NCBI GenBank assembly: GCA_025462865.1
Contig: JAOAPI010000019.1
Span: 124,001 to 188,000 of the forward strand
Source of the DNA: Candidatus Sulfotelmatobacter sp.
Lineage (GTDB): Bacteria; Acidobacteriota; Terriglobia; Terriglobales; Acidobacteriaceae
DNA length: 64,000 nucleotides
Direction: 5' to 3'
Part shown: positions 1-8,770 of the stretch, piece after piece
Layout of the letters: every line of letters begins with the position of its first letter
Position numbering within the stretch: position 1 is the stretch's first letter
The notes under the pieces: generated by a model
Told to the model about the DNA's origin: nothing
Database searches by the model: none
The model's input: only the letters and a program-made list of their open reading frames with translations
Made by a program: the position numbers and the translations under genes

Positions 1-603
1 GGAGCGGGACTTACCGTCGCCAGCAAAGATGTAATCATGGCATTCTTTGGATGGTTTTTGCTTATGGGACGCAACGGCATCCGCGTGGGCGATTGGGTCG
101 AAATCGACGGCGTTGGAGGAGAAGTGATTGAGATCGGCCTGCTGAAAACCGTTTTGCTGGAAACCGGCAATTGGGCCGACGCCGGACATCCTACCGGCCG
201 CCGCGTTTCCTTCGTCAACAGCTTCGCCATCGAAGGGCACTATTTCAATTTTTCCACCTCGGGACAATGGATGTGGGACGAACTCCAGCTCACGATTCCA
301 GCGGATCAGGATCCTTACGCCATCGTCGATGGACTGCAGAAGCTGGTGGCAAAAGATACGGAAGCGAACGCGAAAAAAGCCGAGCAGGAGTGGCAGCACA
401 CTACTTCGCGCTATCACGTTCAAGCCTTCTCGGCGGAGCCCGCGATCAATGTTCGTCCCAGTGGTTCGGGAGTGGAGGTGCGCGTCCGCTATATCACGCG
501 GGCTTACGAGCGCCACGAAACTCGCAAGCGGCTGTACGAAGAAGTGGTCGCGATGATGCGGGGAAAGCCAGCGGAACTAAAGCCGGTGGAATTAAAACAA
601 TAA
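1..603 (+). CDS. MscS-family mechanosensitive channel, C-terminal part (5' end outside window)
   Basis: The frame is open from base 1, so the gene starts upstream; the in-frame ATG at 37 lies inside the conserved core and is not a start. The first residues (GLTVASKDVIM, then GIRVGDWVEIDG) match the pore-lining helix and the start of the beta domain of small-conductance mechanosensitive channels. The remaining part holds the beta domain and the mixed alpha/beta C-terminal vestibule. Members of this family open under membrane tension and release solutes after hypo-osmotic shock. The N-terminal membrane helices are missing because of the window edge, so total length and any extra N-terminal domain are unknown. 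The family call is firm; the subfamily is not. Confidence 0.8.
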   Translation, partial: GAGLTVASKDVIMAFFGWFLLMGRNGIRVGDWVEIDGVGGEVIEIGLLKTVLLETGNWADAGHPTGRRVSFVNSFAIEGHYFNFSTSGQWMWDELQLTIPADQDPYAIVDGLQKLVAKDTEANAKKAEQEWQHTTSRYHVQAFSAEPAINVRPSGSGVEVRVRYITRAYERHETRKRLYEEVVAMMRGKPAELKPVELKQ

Positions 604-658
604 AGCCAGACTCGTTTGCCGCGCTGACCCAAACTTTGATTGGAGCGACCCTACCTCT

Positions 659-1420
659 GTGTCCCGACAGGCTCAACTCGGAACCCTCATCGTAACCGGC
701 GCCAGCCGCGGCATTGGCGCGGCAATCGCCAGACTCGCAGCCGAGCGTGGATTTTCTGTCGCTGCCAATTTTGCAAAAGGGGCGGCCGAAGCGGAAGCGG
801 TCGTTCAGCAGATCGTAAGCGGTGGCGGGCGCGCTCACGCCATTCAAGCTGATGTGGCTCGCGAAGAAGACGTCGTTCGACTCTTCAAAACCGCGGAACG
901 TGAACTTGGACCGATCAAATCTCTGGTCAACAATGCGGCCATCACCGGCGGATTTTCCCGCGTCGACTCTGTGAGCGCGGAGGCTCTCGCGCAAGTTATG
1001 GCAGTGAACATTTCGGGATCAATTTTGTGCTGCCGCGAGGCCGTGCGCCGCATGTCAACCCGCCACGGCGGAACTGGCGGCGCTGTTGTGAATATTTCGT
1101 CCCGGGCCGCCCGTACCGGATCCGCCGGAGAGTGGGTGCACTACGCTGCATCCAAAGGCGCGATTGACAGTTTCACGATCGGGCTTGCGCGGGAGGTGGC
1201 GACCGAGGGCATCCGCGTAAATGCGGTTGCCCCAGGACTGATTGAGACTGGACTGCACGCGGCCAACGGCGAACCGCACCGTCTTGATCGACTGGCGCCG
1301 ACTATTCCGATGCAAAGGCCGGGTACGACACTTGAGGTGGCCGAAGCAGTGCTATGGCTGCTCTCCCCTGCCGCTTCTTACACGACCGGAGCGATTATAG
1401 AAGTCGGCGGTGGGCGCTGA
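659..1420 (+). CDS. Short-chain dehydrogenase/reductase
   Basis: A 253-residue classical SDR starting at a GTG. The nucleotide-binding motif TGASRGIG is at residues 13-20, NNAA at 91-94, the catalytic serine near 147-148 and YAASK with Tyr162/Lys166. The C-terminus ends in the usual TTGAIIEVGGGR strand. The residues expected for an NAD(P)-dependent oxidoreductase are all present. The first glycine-rich loop followed by a non-acidic second strand suggests NADP preference, which is an inference. The substrate cannot be read from sequence; the 3-oxoacyl-reductase/glucose-dehydrogenase-like branch is the nearest. It sits 55 bases after the MscS gene and converges on the sugar-kinase gene, with no clear functional partner. 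Confidence 0.85.
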   Translation: MSRQAQLGTLIVTGASRGIGAAIARLAAERGFSVAANFAKGAAEAEAVVQQIVSGGGRAHAIQADVAREEDVVRLFKTAERELGPIKSLVNNAAITGGFSRVDSVSAEALAQVMAVNISGSILCCREAVRRMSTRHGGTGGAVVNISSRAARTGSAGEWVHYAASKGAIDSFTIGLAREVATEGIRVNAVAPGLIETGLHAANGEPHRLDRLAPTIPMQRPGTTLEVAEAVLWLLSPAASYTTGAIIEVGGGR

Positions 1421-1463
1421 ATTCCGCCGGTTTGAAACCTGAAATAAATCCTCCCGCAGAGTC

Positions 1464-2420
1464 TCACTTCAGTCTGGAGTTGTGACCGTGACGCGCCATC
1501 TGCAGCGCACCCGTGACGGGCTCGACCACCTGCGGGTTGACACTGACCTGAGCGTAGACTTTGCGAACCTCGTCGCAGAAGGCACCCCTCACCCGCGTTG
1601 AATACCGGAAGACCCCACCGGCCATCGACAGCCACACGTCGAGCGAACCTACGTCCTGTCCTGTAAACAGGCGGCGGATAACGATTCCTGCAAGACGCGA
1701 GAGCTCCCCACCCGCTTGCGAAAGGACACGTTGTGCCAACGCATCTCCCGCGTCGGCGGCCGCTACGATTGCCGGCAACAATGCGGCGAAATCTGGATTG
1801 GAGTTGGCTGCGCGTACGAACTCGTCGAGCGAGTTCAGCTTCCAGGCTGCTTTCAGTCCGCGAAAAAGGGGCAAAGCGGTTGCGCTGGCTTGAGCATCTT
1901 TTCGCTGGTCTTGCTCCTGATCAATCGCATGCAGCACGCCGGCAACTGCGGCGCGGCCAATCCAATGCGCCGATCCTTCATCAGAAATGGCGAAGCCCCA
2001 TCCCCCCGCTCGAGCGGTTCTCCCCTGCGCATTTCGGCCATAGGCAAATGAACCAGTGCCAGCGATGACAATCACTCCCGCGCCTCCGCCGAAGGCAGCT
2101 TCCAGAGCAATCGGCATGTCGGCCACGACTTCAATTTCACCGCTGATTAGTTCCGCAACGATCGTCCGCACGGTTCTCGCAACCTCCGTGCGTCCTGCAC
2201 CAGCGACGCCGATGCAGGCACGTTGCACCTGTTGGGGAGCGATTTTGGCGGCGGCGCAGGCCTCTCGAATTGCTTGATGCAGCGATTCGCGCGCGCGGAC
2301 TTCGCCCACGCGCGTGATGTTGCTCGGTCCAGCAACCGCCGTGGCGAGCTGAGAAGACTCGTCGCCAACCGCACAGGTAGTCTTGCTGCCGCCGCCATCG
2401 ATGCCCAGGTAAAAGGCCAC
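1464..2420 (-). CDS. BadF/BadG/BcrA/BcrD-type ATPase; probable N-acetyl-hexosamine (GlcNAc/MurNAc) kinase
   Basis: A 318-residue actin-fold kinase. The phosphate-1 loop GIDGGGSKT is at residues 6-14, the phosphate-2-like GTGSFAYG segment is in the middle, and an adenosine-motif-like MAGGVF segment lies near the end. In this family length and layout match N-acetylglucosamine kinases rather than the radical-activating BadF subunits, because no cysteine cluster for an iron-sulfur centre is visible. Clostridial MurK of the same family phosphorylates both GlcNAc and MurNAc at C6, so a role feeding the MurQ etherase encoded at 36 kb is plausible but inferred. It is divergent from the sodium/solute symporter gene 109 bases away, which may import its substrate. 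Confidence 0.75.
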   Translation of the reverse strand: MAFYLGIDGGGSKTTCAVGDESSQLATAVAGPSNITRVGEVRARESLHQAIREACAAAKIAPQQVQRACIGVAGAGRTEVARTVRTIVAELISGEIEVVADMPIALEAAFGGGAGVIVIAGTGSFAYGRNAQGRTARAGGWGFAISDEGSAHWIGRAAVAGVLHAIDQEQDQRKDAQASATALPLFRGLKAAWKLNSLDEFVRAANSNPDFAALLPAIVAAADAGDALAQRVLSQAGGELSRLAGIVIRRLFTGQDVGSLDVWLSMAGGVFRYSTRVRGAFCDEVRKVYAQVSVNPQVVEPVTGALQMARHGHNSRLK

Positions 2421-2529
2421 GGGTTAGTTCTACCACATAGAAGATTTGCTTCTCGCAGGTCGCGGCGTCCATAGAGTCTCACTCGTGCGACACATAAATT
2501 GCCGCCATAATTGAGCAAGCAAGAAACGC

Positions 2530-3960
2530 ATGGGCCTCGACAAACTCGACCTCGCGATCATCGCGCTGTACTTGATTGGCATCACGCTGTTCGGACTGCG
2601 CTTTCGCAAGCGGCATCGGTCTTTGCGCGACTATTTCCTGGCTGGCCGTGATATTCCGTGGTGGGCCATCTCACTTTCCATTGTCGCCGCCGAGACCAGC
2701 ACTCTCACCATCATCAGTATTCCTGGTCTTGCCTACGATACGAATCTCACCTTCCTGCAAGTAGTGATGGGATACATGGTAGGACGGGTGGTGATCACCT
2801 TCGTGCTGCTCCCGCATTATTTTCGCGGCGATCTTTACACCGCCTATGAATTGATTGAACGGCGCTTCGGGCGCGGGTTGCGGTCGCTGACCGCCGGTCT
2901 TTTCCTGCTGACGCGAGCGGCGGCGGAAGGCGTGCGCGTGTACGCCGTTTCGATCGTTGTATCGATTGCGCTCGGTACTGGAGAGGTGGCCTCAATCGCC
3001 ATCATCACTGTGTTGACGCTCATTTATACGTTCGAGGGCGGACTGGCGGCGGTCATCTGGACCGATGTAGTGCAAACGGGAATCTACGTCGGCGGAACAT
3101 TGGTGGGACTGGTAACGATCCTGCACCTCGTGCCCGGAGGATGGAGTGCTATTCATGCTGCGGCCGCAAGCGCGGGCAAGCTCCAGGTGTTCGACTTCCG
3201 TCCTAACTTTTGGTTGCCTTACACGTTTTGGGCTGGCGTGATCGGGGGAACGGCTTTCACCACCGCAAGTCACGGCACGGACCAACTTTTCGTCCAGCGG
3301 TTGCTGGCGGCTCGCGGACAGAAGCAATCGGGATTGGCGCTCATCTCGAGCGGGGTGGCAATTCTGTTTCAGTTTGCGTTGTTTTTGGTTGTTGGCGTGA
3401 TGCTGTGGGCTTTCTACCGCGTGCCCTCGGCGAATTTTGGAAAACCGGATCGGATCTATCCGACATTTATCGTCAACCAGATGCCGCATGGAGTTTCTGG
3501 GCTGTTGATTGCGGCGGTACTGGCGGCGGCGATGTCGAATCTGAGCGCGGCGCTGAATTCGCTTTCATCCAGCACGATCATGGATTTTTTTGTACGCTTC
3601 CGGCCGCAGATTGATGAGCGCAGGCGAATACGTTTCTCTCGGCTGGCAACTTTTTGTTGGGCGATGGTTCTGTTTGGTTTAGCGTTGCTAGCGTTGCAGA
3701 AAGTGGGGCGTGTCGTCGAAGTGGGCCTGCAGATCGCCTCCGTGGCCTATGGCGCTCTGTTAGGAGTGTTCCTGCTGGGCGTATTGACCAGGCGCGCAAA
3801 TCAGCGCGGCGCAATGATAGGGATGCTATTTGGTTTCGCCACCGAGTTGTACCTGTGGCGAATGCACGTCCCGTGGACATGGTGGGTCATCATCGGGACG
3901 ATGGTGACTTTTGCGGTGGGATTTGCGGCTAGCCTGTCGATGCGGGAGCGTCCTTCTTGA
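2530..3960 (+). CDS. Sodium:solute symporter (SSS family)
   Basis: A 476-residue polytopic membrane protein with about 13 hydrophobic segments. The N-terminal region (FLAGRDIPWWAISLS, then AAETSTLTIISIPG) carries the signature of SSS transporters, where this part of TM1-TM2 helps bind sodium. Closest in style to the sugar/sialate/proline branch. Substrate is not readable; its divergent neighbour is an amino-sugar-type kinase, which makes an amino sugar or other carbohydrate a reasonable guess. The ATG at 2530 directly precedes a hydrophobic first helix, and no better start was seen. A perfect 9-bp inverted repeat lies 9 bases after its stop codon. Confidence 0.85.
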   Translation: MGLDKLDLAIIALYLIGITLFGLRFRKRHRSLRDYFLAGRDIPWWAISLSIVAAETSTLTIISIPGLAYDTNLTFLQVVMGYMVGRVVITFVLLPHYFRGDLYTAYELIERRFGRGLRSLTAGLFLLTRAAAEGVRVYAVSIVVSIALGTGEVASIAIITVLTLIYTFEGGLAAVIWTDVVQTGIYVGGTLVGLVTILHLVPGGWSAIHAAAASAGKLQVFDFRPNFWLPYTFWAGVIGGTAFTTASHGTDQLFVQRLLAARGQKQSGLALISSGVAILFQFALFLVVGVMLWAFYRVPSANFGKPDRIYPTFIVNQMPHGVSGLLIAAVLAAAMSNLSAALNSLSSSTIMDFFVRFRPQIDERRRIRFSRLATFCWAMVLFGLALLALQKVGRVVEVGLQIASVAYGALLGVFLLGVLTRRANQRGAMIGMLFGFATELYLWRMHVPWTWWVIIGTMVTFAVGFAASLSMRERPS

Positions 3961-3969
3961 ACAGACGTC

Positions 3970-3998
3970 GCTTCTATCGCGGAGAATGTGATAGAAGC
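3970..3998. repeat. Perfect 9-bp inverted repeat between two transporter genes
   Basis: GCTTCTATC (3970-3978) and GATAGAAGC (3990-3998) are exact reverse complements around an 11-base centre. It lies between the symporter stop (3960) and the APC permease start (4038). There is no T-run after either arm and the stem is AT-rich, so a standard intrinsic terminator is unlikely. An operator for a dimeric regulator of the downstream permease, or an mRNA hairpin, are both possible. Confidence 0.5.
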
Positions 3999-4037
3999 TC
4001 TTACCTCACGGTGTGACGTATACTGGCACACTTCATC

Positions 4038-5438
4038 ATGCCGGAGTCAAAAGAGCGAACCACAATCCGGCCGGAACTGGCCCGCGATTTAGGCGTAAGC
4101 CACGCTGCCGCCGTGGTCGTGGGAACGATTATCGGCAGCGGAATCTTTCTGGTTCCCGCCGAGATGATGCAGGCTGTAGGTTCGGCCAAGCTGGTCTATC
4201 TGGCGTGGCTCGTTGGTGGGTTGCTATCTTTTTTTGGCGCGCTCACTTACGCCGAACTGGGCGCAATGAAGCCTCAGGCGGGCGGCGAATATGTTTACGT
4301 CCGCGACGCCTACGGTCCGCTCGGAGGTTTTCTTTACGGATGGACCTGGTTCGTCATCGCCAAACCCGCGTCGGTAGCAACAATTGCTACCGGACTGGTT
4401 CGCATCCTGGGCACGTTTCCAATGTTTTCGTTCTTCCCTGCGAATGTTATTTCGAGCCCATTTCCCATAACGTGGGGCCAGCTTGTGGCGATCGCGGCTG
4501 CCATTCTTATCTCTTTCCTGAACTATGTTGGAGTGAAAAAAGCCGGCGAATTCCAACTCGTATTCACAATACTAAAAGTGGCCATCATCCTCGGTATTGT
4601 GGTGGTCTGCTTTAGCGGCGCTGGCAACGCGCCCGGACGTGGCTGGAGCAACTTTGCTGGCACCTTCACCGGAGCCAAGGGCGGGATCGCCGGCTTTATG
4701 GCGGCGCTGGTGGCGGCCCTGTGGGCATACGACGGCTGGAACGACCTGAACATGGTTGCGGGCGAGGTAAAACACCCAGAGCGCAATATTCCGATTGCCC
4801 TGATCGCTGGGGTAGGCACGGTTGGCGTGTTGTATGTCCTGGTAAATGCCGCGGTACAGTATGTGCTGCCAGCGAATGTGATTGCCGCGTCGCCCCGGCC
4901 CGCCTCCGACGCAGTGGCGCTGATCCTCGGACACGTGGGAGCGAGCATCGTCTCTGCCGGCATGGCCATCTCAATGCTGGTAACGCTGAACGGCACGATA
5001 ATGAGCGGCGCTCGCGTACCGTTTGCCGTAGCCCGCGACGGATATTTTTTCTCGGCTCTCGCCCAGGTGCATCCGCGGTTTCACACGCCGTCGGTTGCCA
5101 TCGTGTTGCAGGCGGCGATGTCAATCGCTCTTCTGCTCCTGGGAGCAAATTTCCGCCAGCTTTTTTCTCTCGCGATCTTTGCCGAATGGCTCTTCTACAT
5201 GATCGCCGGCAGCACCGTCTTCGTCTTCCGCTGGCGTGATCCGAATGCGATTCGGCCCTATCGCATGTTTGGTTATCCCTTCGTTCCCGCAATGTTTATC
5301 GCGGCAGCGGGCGTACTTCTCTACTACACCTTCCGAACAGACTGGCCATATTCCTTCTACGGACTGCTGGTAATCCTGGCCGGTGTACCTGTTTTCGCCT
5401 GGTTTCGCAGGCAGCGTCAGGCACAAGCCGGCCCTTAG
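4038..5438 (+). CDS. APC-family amino acid permease
   Basis: A 466-residue protein with about 12 transmembrane segments. The TM1 substrate/ion motif GTIIGSGIF is at residues 29-37, followed by the AELGAMKPQAGGEYVY segment typical of the APC superfamily between TM2 and TM3. It most resembles LAT/serine-threonine exchanger-like bacterial members, importing or exchanging a neutral amino acid across the inner membrane. The exact substrate cannot be assigned. The ATG at 4038 is followed by a short charged N-terminus and then TM1, which fits. Inverted repeats are found both before (3970-3998) and after (5465-5486) this gene, so it is probably transcribed alone. Confidence 0.85.
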   Translation: MPESKERTTIRPELARDLGVSHAAAVVVGTIIGSGIFLVPAEMMQAVGSAKLVYLAWLVGGLLSFFGALTYAELGAMKPQAGGEYVYVRDAYGPLGGFLYGWTWFVIAKPASVATIATGLVRILGTFPMFSFFPANVISSPFPITWGQLVAIAAAILISFLNYVGVKKAGEFQLVFTILKVAIILGIVVVCFSGAGNAPGRGWSNFAGTFTGAKGGIAGFMAALVAALWAYDGWNDLNMVAGEVKHPERNIPIALIAGVGTVGVLYVLVNAAVQYVLPANVIAASPRPASDAVALILGHVGASIVSAGMAISMLVTLNGTIMSGARVPFAVARDGYFFSALAQVHPRFHTPSVAIVLQAAMSIALLLLGANFRQLFSLAIFAEWLFYMIAGSTVFVFRWRDPNAIRPYRMFGYPFVPAMFIAAAGVLLYYTFRTDWPYSFYGLLVILAGVPVFAWFRRQRQAQAGP

Positions 5439-5464
5439 GGTCACAAGTCCCGCGTCCCTAGCCT

Positions 5465-5486
5465 CTTTTGGACGAAGTTCCAAAAG
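5465..5486. repeat. 8-bp inverted repeat after the APC permease gene
   Basis: CTTTTGGA (5465-5472) pairs exactly with TCCAAAAG (5479-5486) across a 6-base loop. It is 26 bases after the permease stop and 125 bases before the TonB-like gene. No T-tract follows, so a factor-independent terminator is not well supported; a 3'-end hairpin or an operator are alternatives. Confidence 0.35.
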
Positions 5487-5610
5487 CGAGCTTCCGTGGT
5501 TACTTTTGGTCAAGGGCCGTGGACACGTTTACCCCCTGTCCTTTCTCTCGTAATGTGAAAACTCCAATCCGGTCCGCTCCCTCGGCCTGGATCCCCTTGG
5601 AGTTCTATAC

Positions 5611-6660
5611 ATGGCTACGTCTCAACACAGCTTTCAGCTCGGCATTTTGCCGGAGCGCAAGATCGACCGGCGCGCCGTCGCCACCGGCTACACGTTTCTC
5701 GTGCTGATGATTTTGGTTTTTATTAATGTGGGACTTTTGTTTCCCGACAGAATCCAGCTGAAGGAATATCGCGTCACCTCACTCATCCCTCTTCCATCGC
5801 TGCGGCCGGAACCCGCGCCGATCAAAGTAAAGCCGGTTCAGGTGAAGGCAAAACTGTTGCCACCCGCTCCTGTGTTCGAGCAGCCGAGACTGATTGTGCC
5901 GCGTGAAGTACATCGCACTCTGGCTCCTGAGCCTGTGGAAGCGCCCAAAGTAGTGGTGAACCAGTTCGCTGCTCCTCAATTGAAGATGGCCTCCGCCGGT
6001 GGAGCGCGCCCCCAACTTTTACACACGGGAGAATTTTCGGGCAGTTCCGTAACTCCAACGGTGAACGCGGCAGTGCAAAAAGTTCAGACCGGAGGTTTCG
6101 GCGATCCCAATGGTTTGCAGGGTACGGGCAAACAAGCCGCCAAGCTGTACGCAGCTCCAACCGGCGCTTTTGAGATGCCCGCCGGTCCGGGACAAGGCAA
6201 CGGCTCAGGCGGAGCGAAGGGTATCAAGGGCACAGTAGCCAGCGCCTCCTTCGGCAACGGTATCGCTAACGGCGGCAATGGAGACGGCCGCAGCAGCGGA
6301 CGCGGCAGTGGAATTTCGACCGGCGGATTCGGATCCGAACAAGTGGTGCACAACGCACCCAAGATCGTGCAAGCGGATTCCGGACCTCCGACCAATTCAG
6401 TAGAGATCACATACAAGCCGCAGCCGGTTTACACCGCTGAAGCGCGCAGTCTAAAGCTGGAAGGCGAAGTTCTTCTGGAAGTGATGTTCGGGGCCAACGG
6501 AACGCTCCACGTGAATCGAGTGGTGCGAGGACTGGGCCACGGGCTGGATGAAGCTGCGACCACCGCCGCAAACAAGATGCGTTTCAAGCCGGCACTTCGT
6601 AACGGTCAGCCGGTGGATTCGACGGCGATCGTGCACGTGTCGTTTCAGATGGCGTACTAA
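5611..6660 (+). CDS. TonB-like energy transducer
   Basis: 349 residues. A single N-terminal membrane anchor (about residues 26-45) is followed by a proline/lysine/valine-rich periplasmic linker, a glycine/serine-rich stretch (about 185-245), and a TonB C-terminal domain (about 265-349: YTAEARSLKLEGEVLLEV, then MRFKPALRNGQPVDS). TonB proteins couple the proton motive force, through ExbB-ExbD, to outer-membrane receptors. No exbB, exbD or TonB-dependent receptor is present in the window, so it would work with partners encoded elsewhere. Acidobacteria commonly carry several such stand-alone TonB-like proteins. The metalloprotease gene follows 139 bases downstream. Confidence 0.8.
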   Translation: MATSQHSFQLGILPERKIDRRAVATGYTFLVLMILVFINVGLLFPDRIQLKEYRVTSLIPLPSLRPEPAPIKVKPVQVKAKLLPPAPVFEQPRLIVPREVHRTLAPEPVEAPKVVVNQFAAPQLKMASAGGARPQLLHTGEFSGSSVTPTVNAAVQKVQTGGFGDPNGLQGTGKQAAKLYAAPTGAFEMPAGPGQGNGSGGAKGIKGTVASASFGNGIANGGNGDGRSSGRGSGISTGGFGSEQVVHNAPKIVQADSGPPTNSVEITYKPQPVYTAEARSLKLEGEVLLEVMFGANGTLHVNRVVRGLGHGLDEAATTAANKMRFKPALRNGQPVDSTAIVHVSFQMAY

Positions 6661-6799
6661 AGTGCGAACATTCGTCGGTGTTTTGCGTCACAAGATTGCG
6701 TTCTGGCTGTGAATGTGCGAGCCGGAATTGAAGCAAAAGGTTCACAGAACTAGTCAGTTCAAAGCGATATCGGTTTAAGAAACTGGAGAGAGAAAGAGT

Positions 6800-8647
6800 A
6801 TGCGTACCTCGAAATGGATGTTCACAGCAGCACTGCTAGTTTCGGTGAGCGCCGCCGCGCAGCAGGTCGTGGAGTCCCAACAGCCGGCTCCTGCTTCCAC
6901 CACGCAGATATCGCCAGGACCGGAGCGTTCTGTTGCAGCGTCGATTGCTGCTTCCATCGCCGCGCCCGTCGCCGCTGAACCGGCGCCGGCGCCAGCAGCG
7001 CCTCCGCAGTCGACCGCCCCGCTGCCGACACCATCCGCCATGCCACAGCCCGTCACCATGGATCAGGTTGTGGATCGCTTTATCGAGCGTGAACACGCGC
7101 TCATGAAGGCGCTCTCCAACCGTACGCCGGTGGTCGAAACTTATCTGCAGAACCTAACCGCCGACGCTCAACTTGGCCCCGTGCCGAGCGACGATCATTA
7201 TTTCCTCGGGCGCATGGATATGGGCGAAACCGTCGACCGCAAGGATTACCTGAAGGAACAGGACAAAACCAGCATGCAGACCCGCCTGATGGGCGGCTTC
7301 AACAAACTTTTCAAGGTGCAATACCAGCCGCTCGGCTTCTCCTGGATGGTCTATGCCGACCATACCGATTTTGACCGCTCGCATTACGAGTTCCACTACA
7401 TTCGCCGCGAATTTTTGGGTGACGTTCGCTGCCTGGTGTTTGATGTCACTCCCAAGAACGGTTCCGGCAAGGGACGCTTCCTCGGCCGCGTCTGGGTCGA
7501 AGATCAGGAATTCAACATTGTCCGCCTCAACGGCACTTATGTTCCGTCGCCGCGGAATTCTTATTTCTTCCACATGGATAGCTGGCGCCTGAATCTGATT
7601 CCCGGCTACTGGGTTCCGGCTTACATCTACAGCGAAGAAGGCGACTTCAGCGCTGGCGTGAAGAACAAGACCGCTTTCAAGGCGCAGACGCGCATCTGGG
7701 GCTACGATCTTAAGAAAGAGGGTGGGAACGACGAACTCACGCAGATCCGAGTCGACAGCGTGAAGGATGAAACTGCTTCCGCGCAGGATGCGTCTCCGCT
7801 GCAGGCTGAGCGGCAATGGCAGCAACAGGCTGAGGACAACGTTATCGAGCGCCTCACCCGCGCCGGATTACTGGCGCCCGAAGGCGACGTCGATCACATC
7901 CTCCAAACTGTCGTAAATAACCTCGAGGTCACCAATAACATCGACCTGCCGCGTCCGGTTCGCACTCGCGTGCTGCTCACGGCGCCGCTGGAAACCTTCA
8001 GCGTAGGCAACACAATCGTGATCAGCCGCGGATTAATTGACGTGCTTCCCGACGAAGCCAGCCTCGCGGCGGTCCTTTCGCACGAACTCGCGCACATCGT
8101 GCTTGGACATAACCTCGGCAGCAAGTTTGCCTTCAACGACCGCATGCTGTTTTCCGACGACTCCACCTACAACAATTTGGGATTCAAACACATCCCCGAG
8201 GAAGAAGCCGCTGCCGATAAGAAAGCCGTCGACTTGCTCAACAATTCGCCTTACGCGCAGAAACTCGACAACGTGGGCCTGTTCCTGAAGGCGCTGCAGA
8301 CGCGCGCTCCTCAGCTGAGCGCCCTATTGACTACCCACCTCGGGAATCCGCTGGCCCAGAATGGAACGGTCAACCGCTTGTCGGCCCTAGCCACAAAGGG
8401 CCCGGCACTCGATAACACCAAACTGGACCAGGTTGCCGCACTTCCGTTGGGGGGACGCGTCAAGATCAATCCCTGGGACGACAAAGCAGAGATGGTGAAG
8501 ACGGCTCCGGTCGCGATCACCTCGGCACGCGACAAGATGCCGTTTGAAGTCACGCCGTTCTATCCGCGGTTGGCACGATTCGGCGCCTCGACTACCCCGA
8601 GCGCCACTCCGGCCACATCCGCCGCCAATTCACCCACGGGTAACTGA
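6800..8647 (+). CDS. Exported M48-type zinc metalloprotease with acidobacterial N-terminal region
   Basis: 615 residues. An N-terminal signal peptide (about 1-22, cleavage after an AAA-type site) precedes an alanine/proline-rich linker, a roughly 250-residue domain of unknown function, and a C-terminal peptidase domain. HELAH at residues 428-432 supplies two zinc ligands and the catalytic Glu; E469-AAA-D473 is the expected ExxxD third-ligand motif. This is the Ste24/BepA/HtpX-type (M48) core without membrane helices, so the enzyme should act in the periplasm. BepA-like roles in outer-membrane protein quality control are the family precedent, inferred here. A GGAGAG ribosome site precedes the ATG and a strong terminator follows the gene. 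Confidence 0.8.
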   Translation: MRTSKWMFTAALLVSVSAAAQQVVESQQPAPASTTQISPGPERSVAASIAASIAAPVAAEPAPAPAAPPQSTAPLPTPSAMPQPVTMDQVVDRFIEREHALMKALSNRTPVVETYLQNLTADAQLGPVPSDDHYFLGRMDMGETVDRKDYLKEQDKTSMQTRLMGGFNKLFKVQYQPLGFSWMVYADHTDFDRSHYEFHYIRREFLGDVRCLVFDVTPKNGSGKGRFLGRVWVEDQEFNIVRLNGTYVPSPRNSYFFHMDSWRLNLIPGYWVPAYIYSEEGDFSAGVKNKTAFKAQTRIWGYDLKKEGGNDELTQIRVDSVKDETASAQDASPLQAERQWQQQAEDNVIERLTRAGLLAPEGDVDHILQTVVNNLEVTNNIDLPRPVRTRVLLTAPLETFSVGNTIVISRGLIDVLPDEASLAAVLSHELAHIVLGHNLGSKFAFNDRMLFSDDSTYNNLGFKHIPEEEAAADKKAVDLLNNSPYAQKLDNVGLFLKALQTRAPQLSALLTTHLGNPLAQNGTVNRLSALATKGPALDNTKLDQVAALPLGGRVKINPWDDKAEMVKTAPVAITSARDKMPFEVTPFYPRLARFGASTTPSATPATSAANSPTGN

Positions 8648-8668
8648 ACTCAAGTTGCAATAAGACGA

Positions 8669-8716
8669 GGCCGGGATCCGGAATCACCTTCCGGGATACC
8701 CGGCCTTCGTTTTTTT
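8669..8716 (+). terminator. Intrinsic terminator after the M48 protease gene
   Basis: A GC-rich stem with arms at 8669-8683 and 8689-8705 (a GGCCGGG arm pairing with CCCGGCC, small bulge) closes on a short TCAC-type loop and is followed by a seven-T run at 8710-8716. It starts about 20 bases after the protease stop codon. Confidence 0.85.
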
Positions 8717-8770
8717 CGAAACCGTAATCCAGGCGTGAGCCCATCACGGCACGAGTGAACAGGCTGTCCT

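Noticed and set aside
4020-4040. Possible sigma-54 promoter (TGGCAC upstream of the APC permease)
   Set aside because: The GG and GC elements are 13 bases apart instead of 10, so it does not fit a -24/-12 promoter.
7154-7825. 223-codon frame opposite the M48 protease gene
   Set aside because: Complete overlap with a well-supported gene and no family features; a shadow frame.
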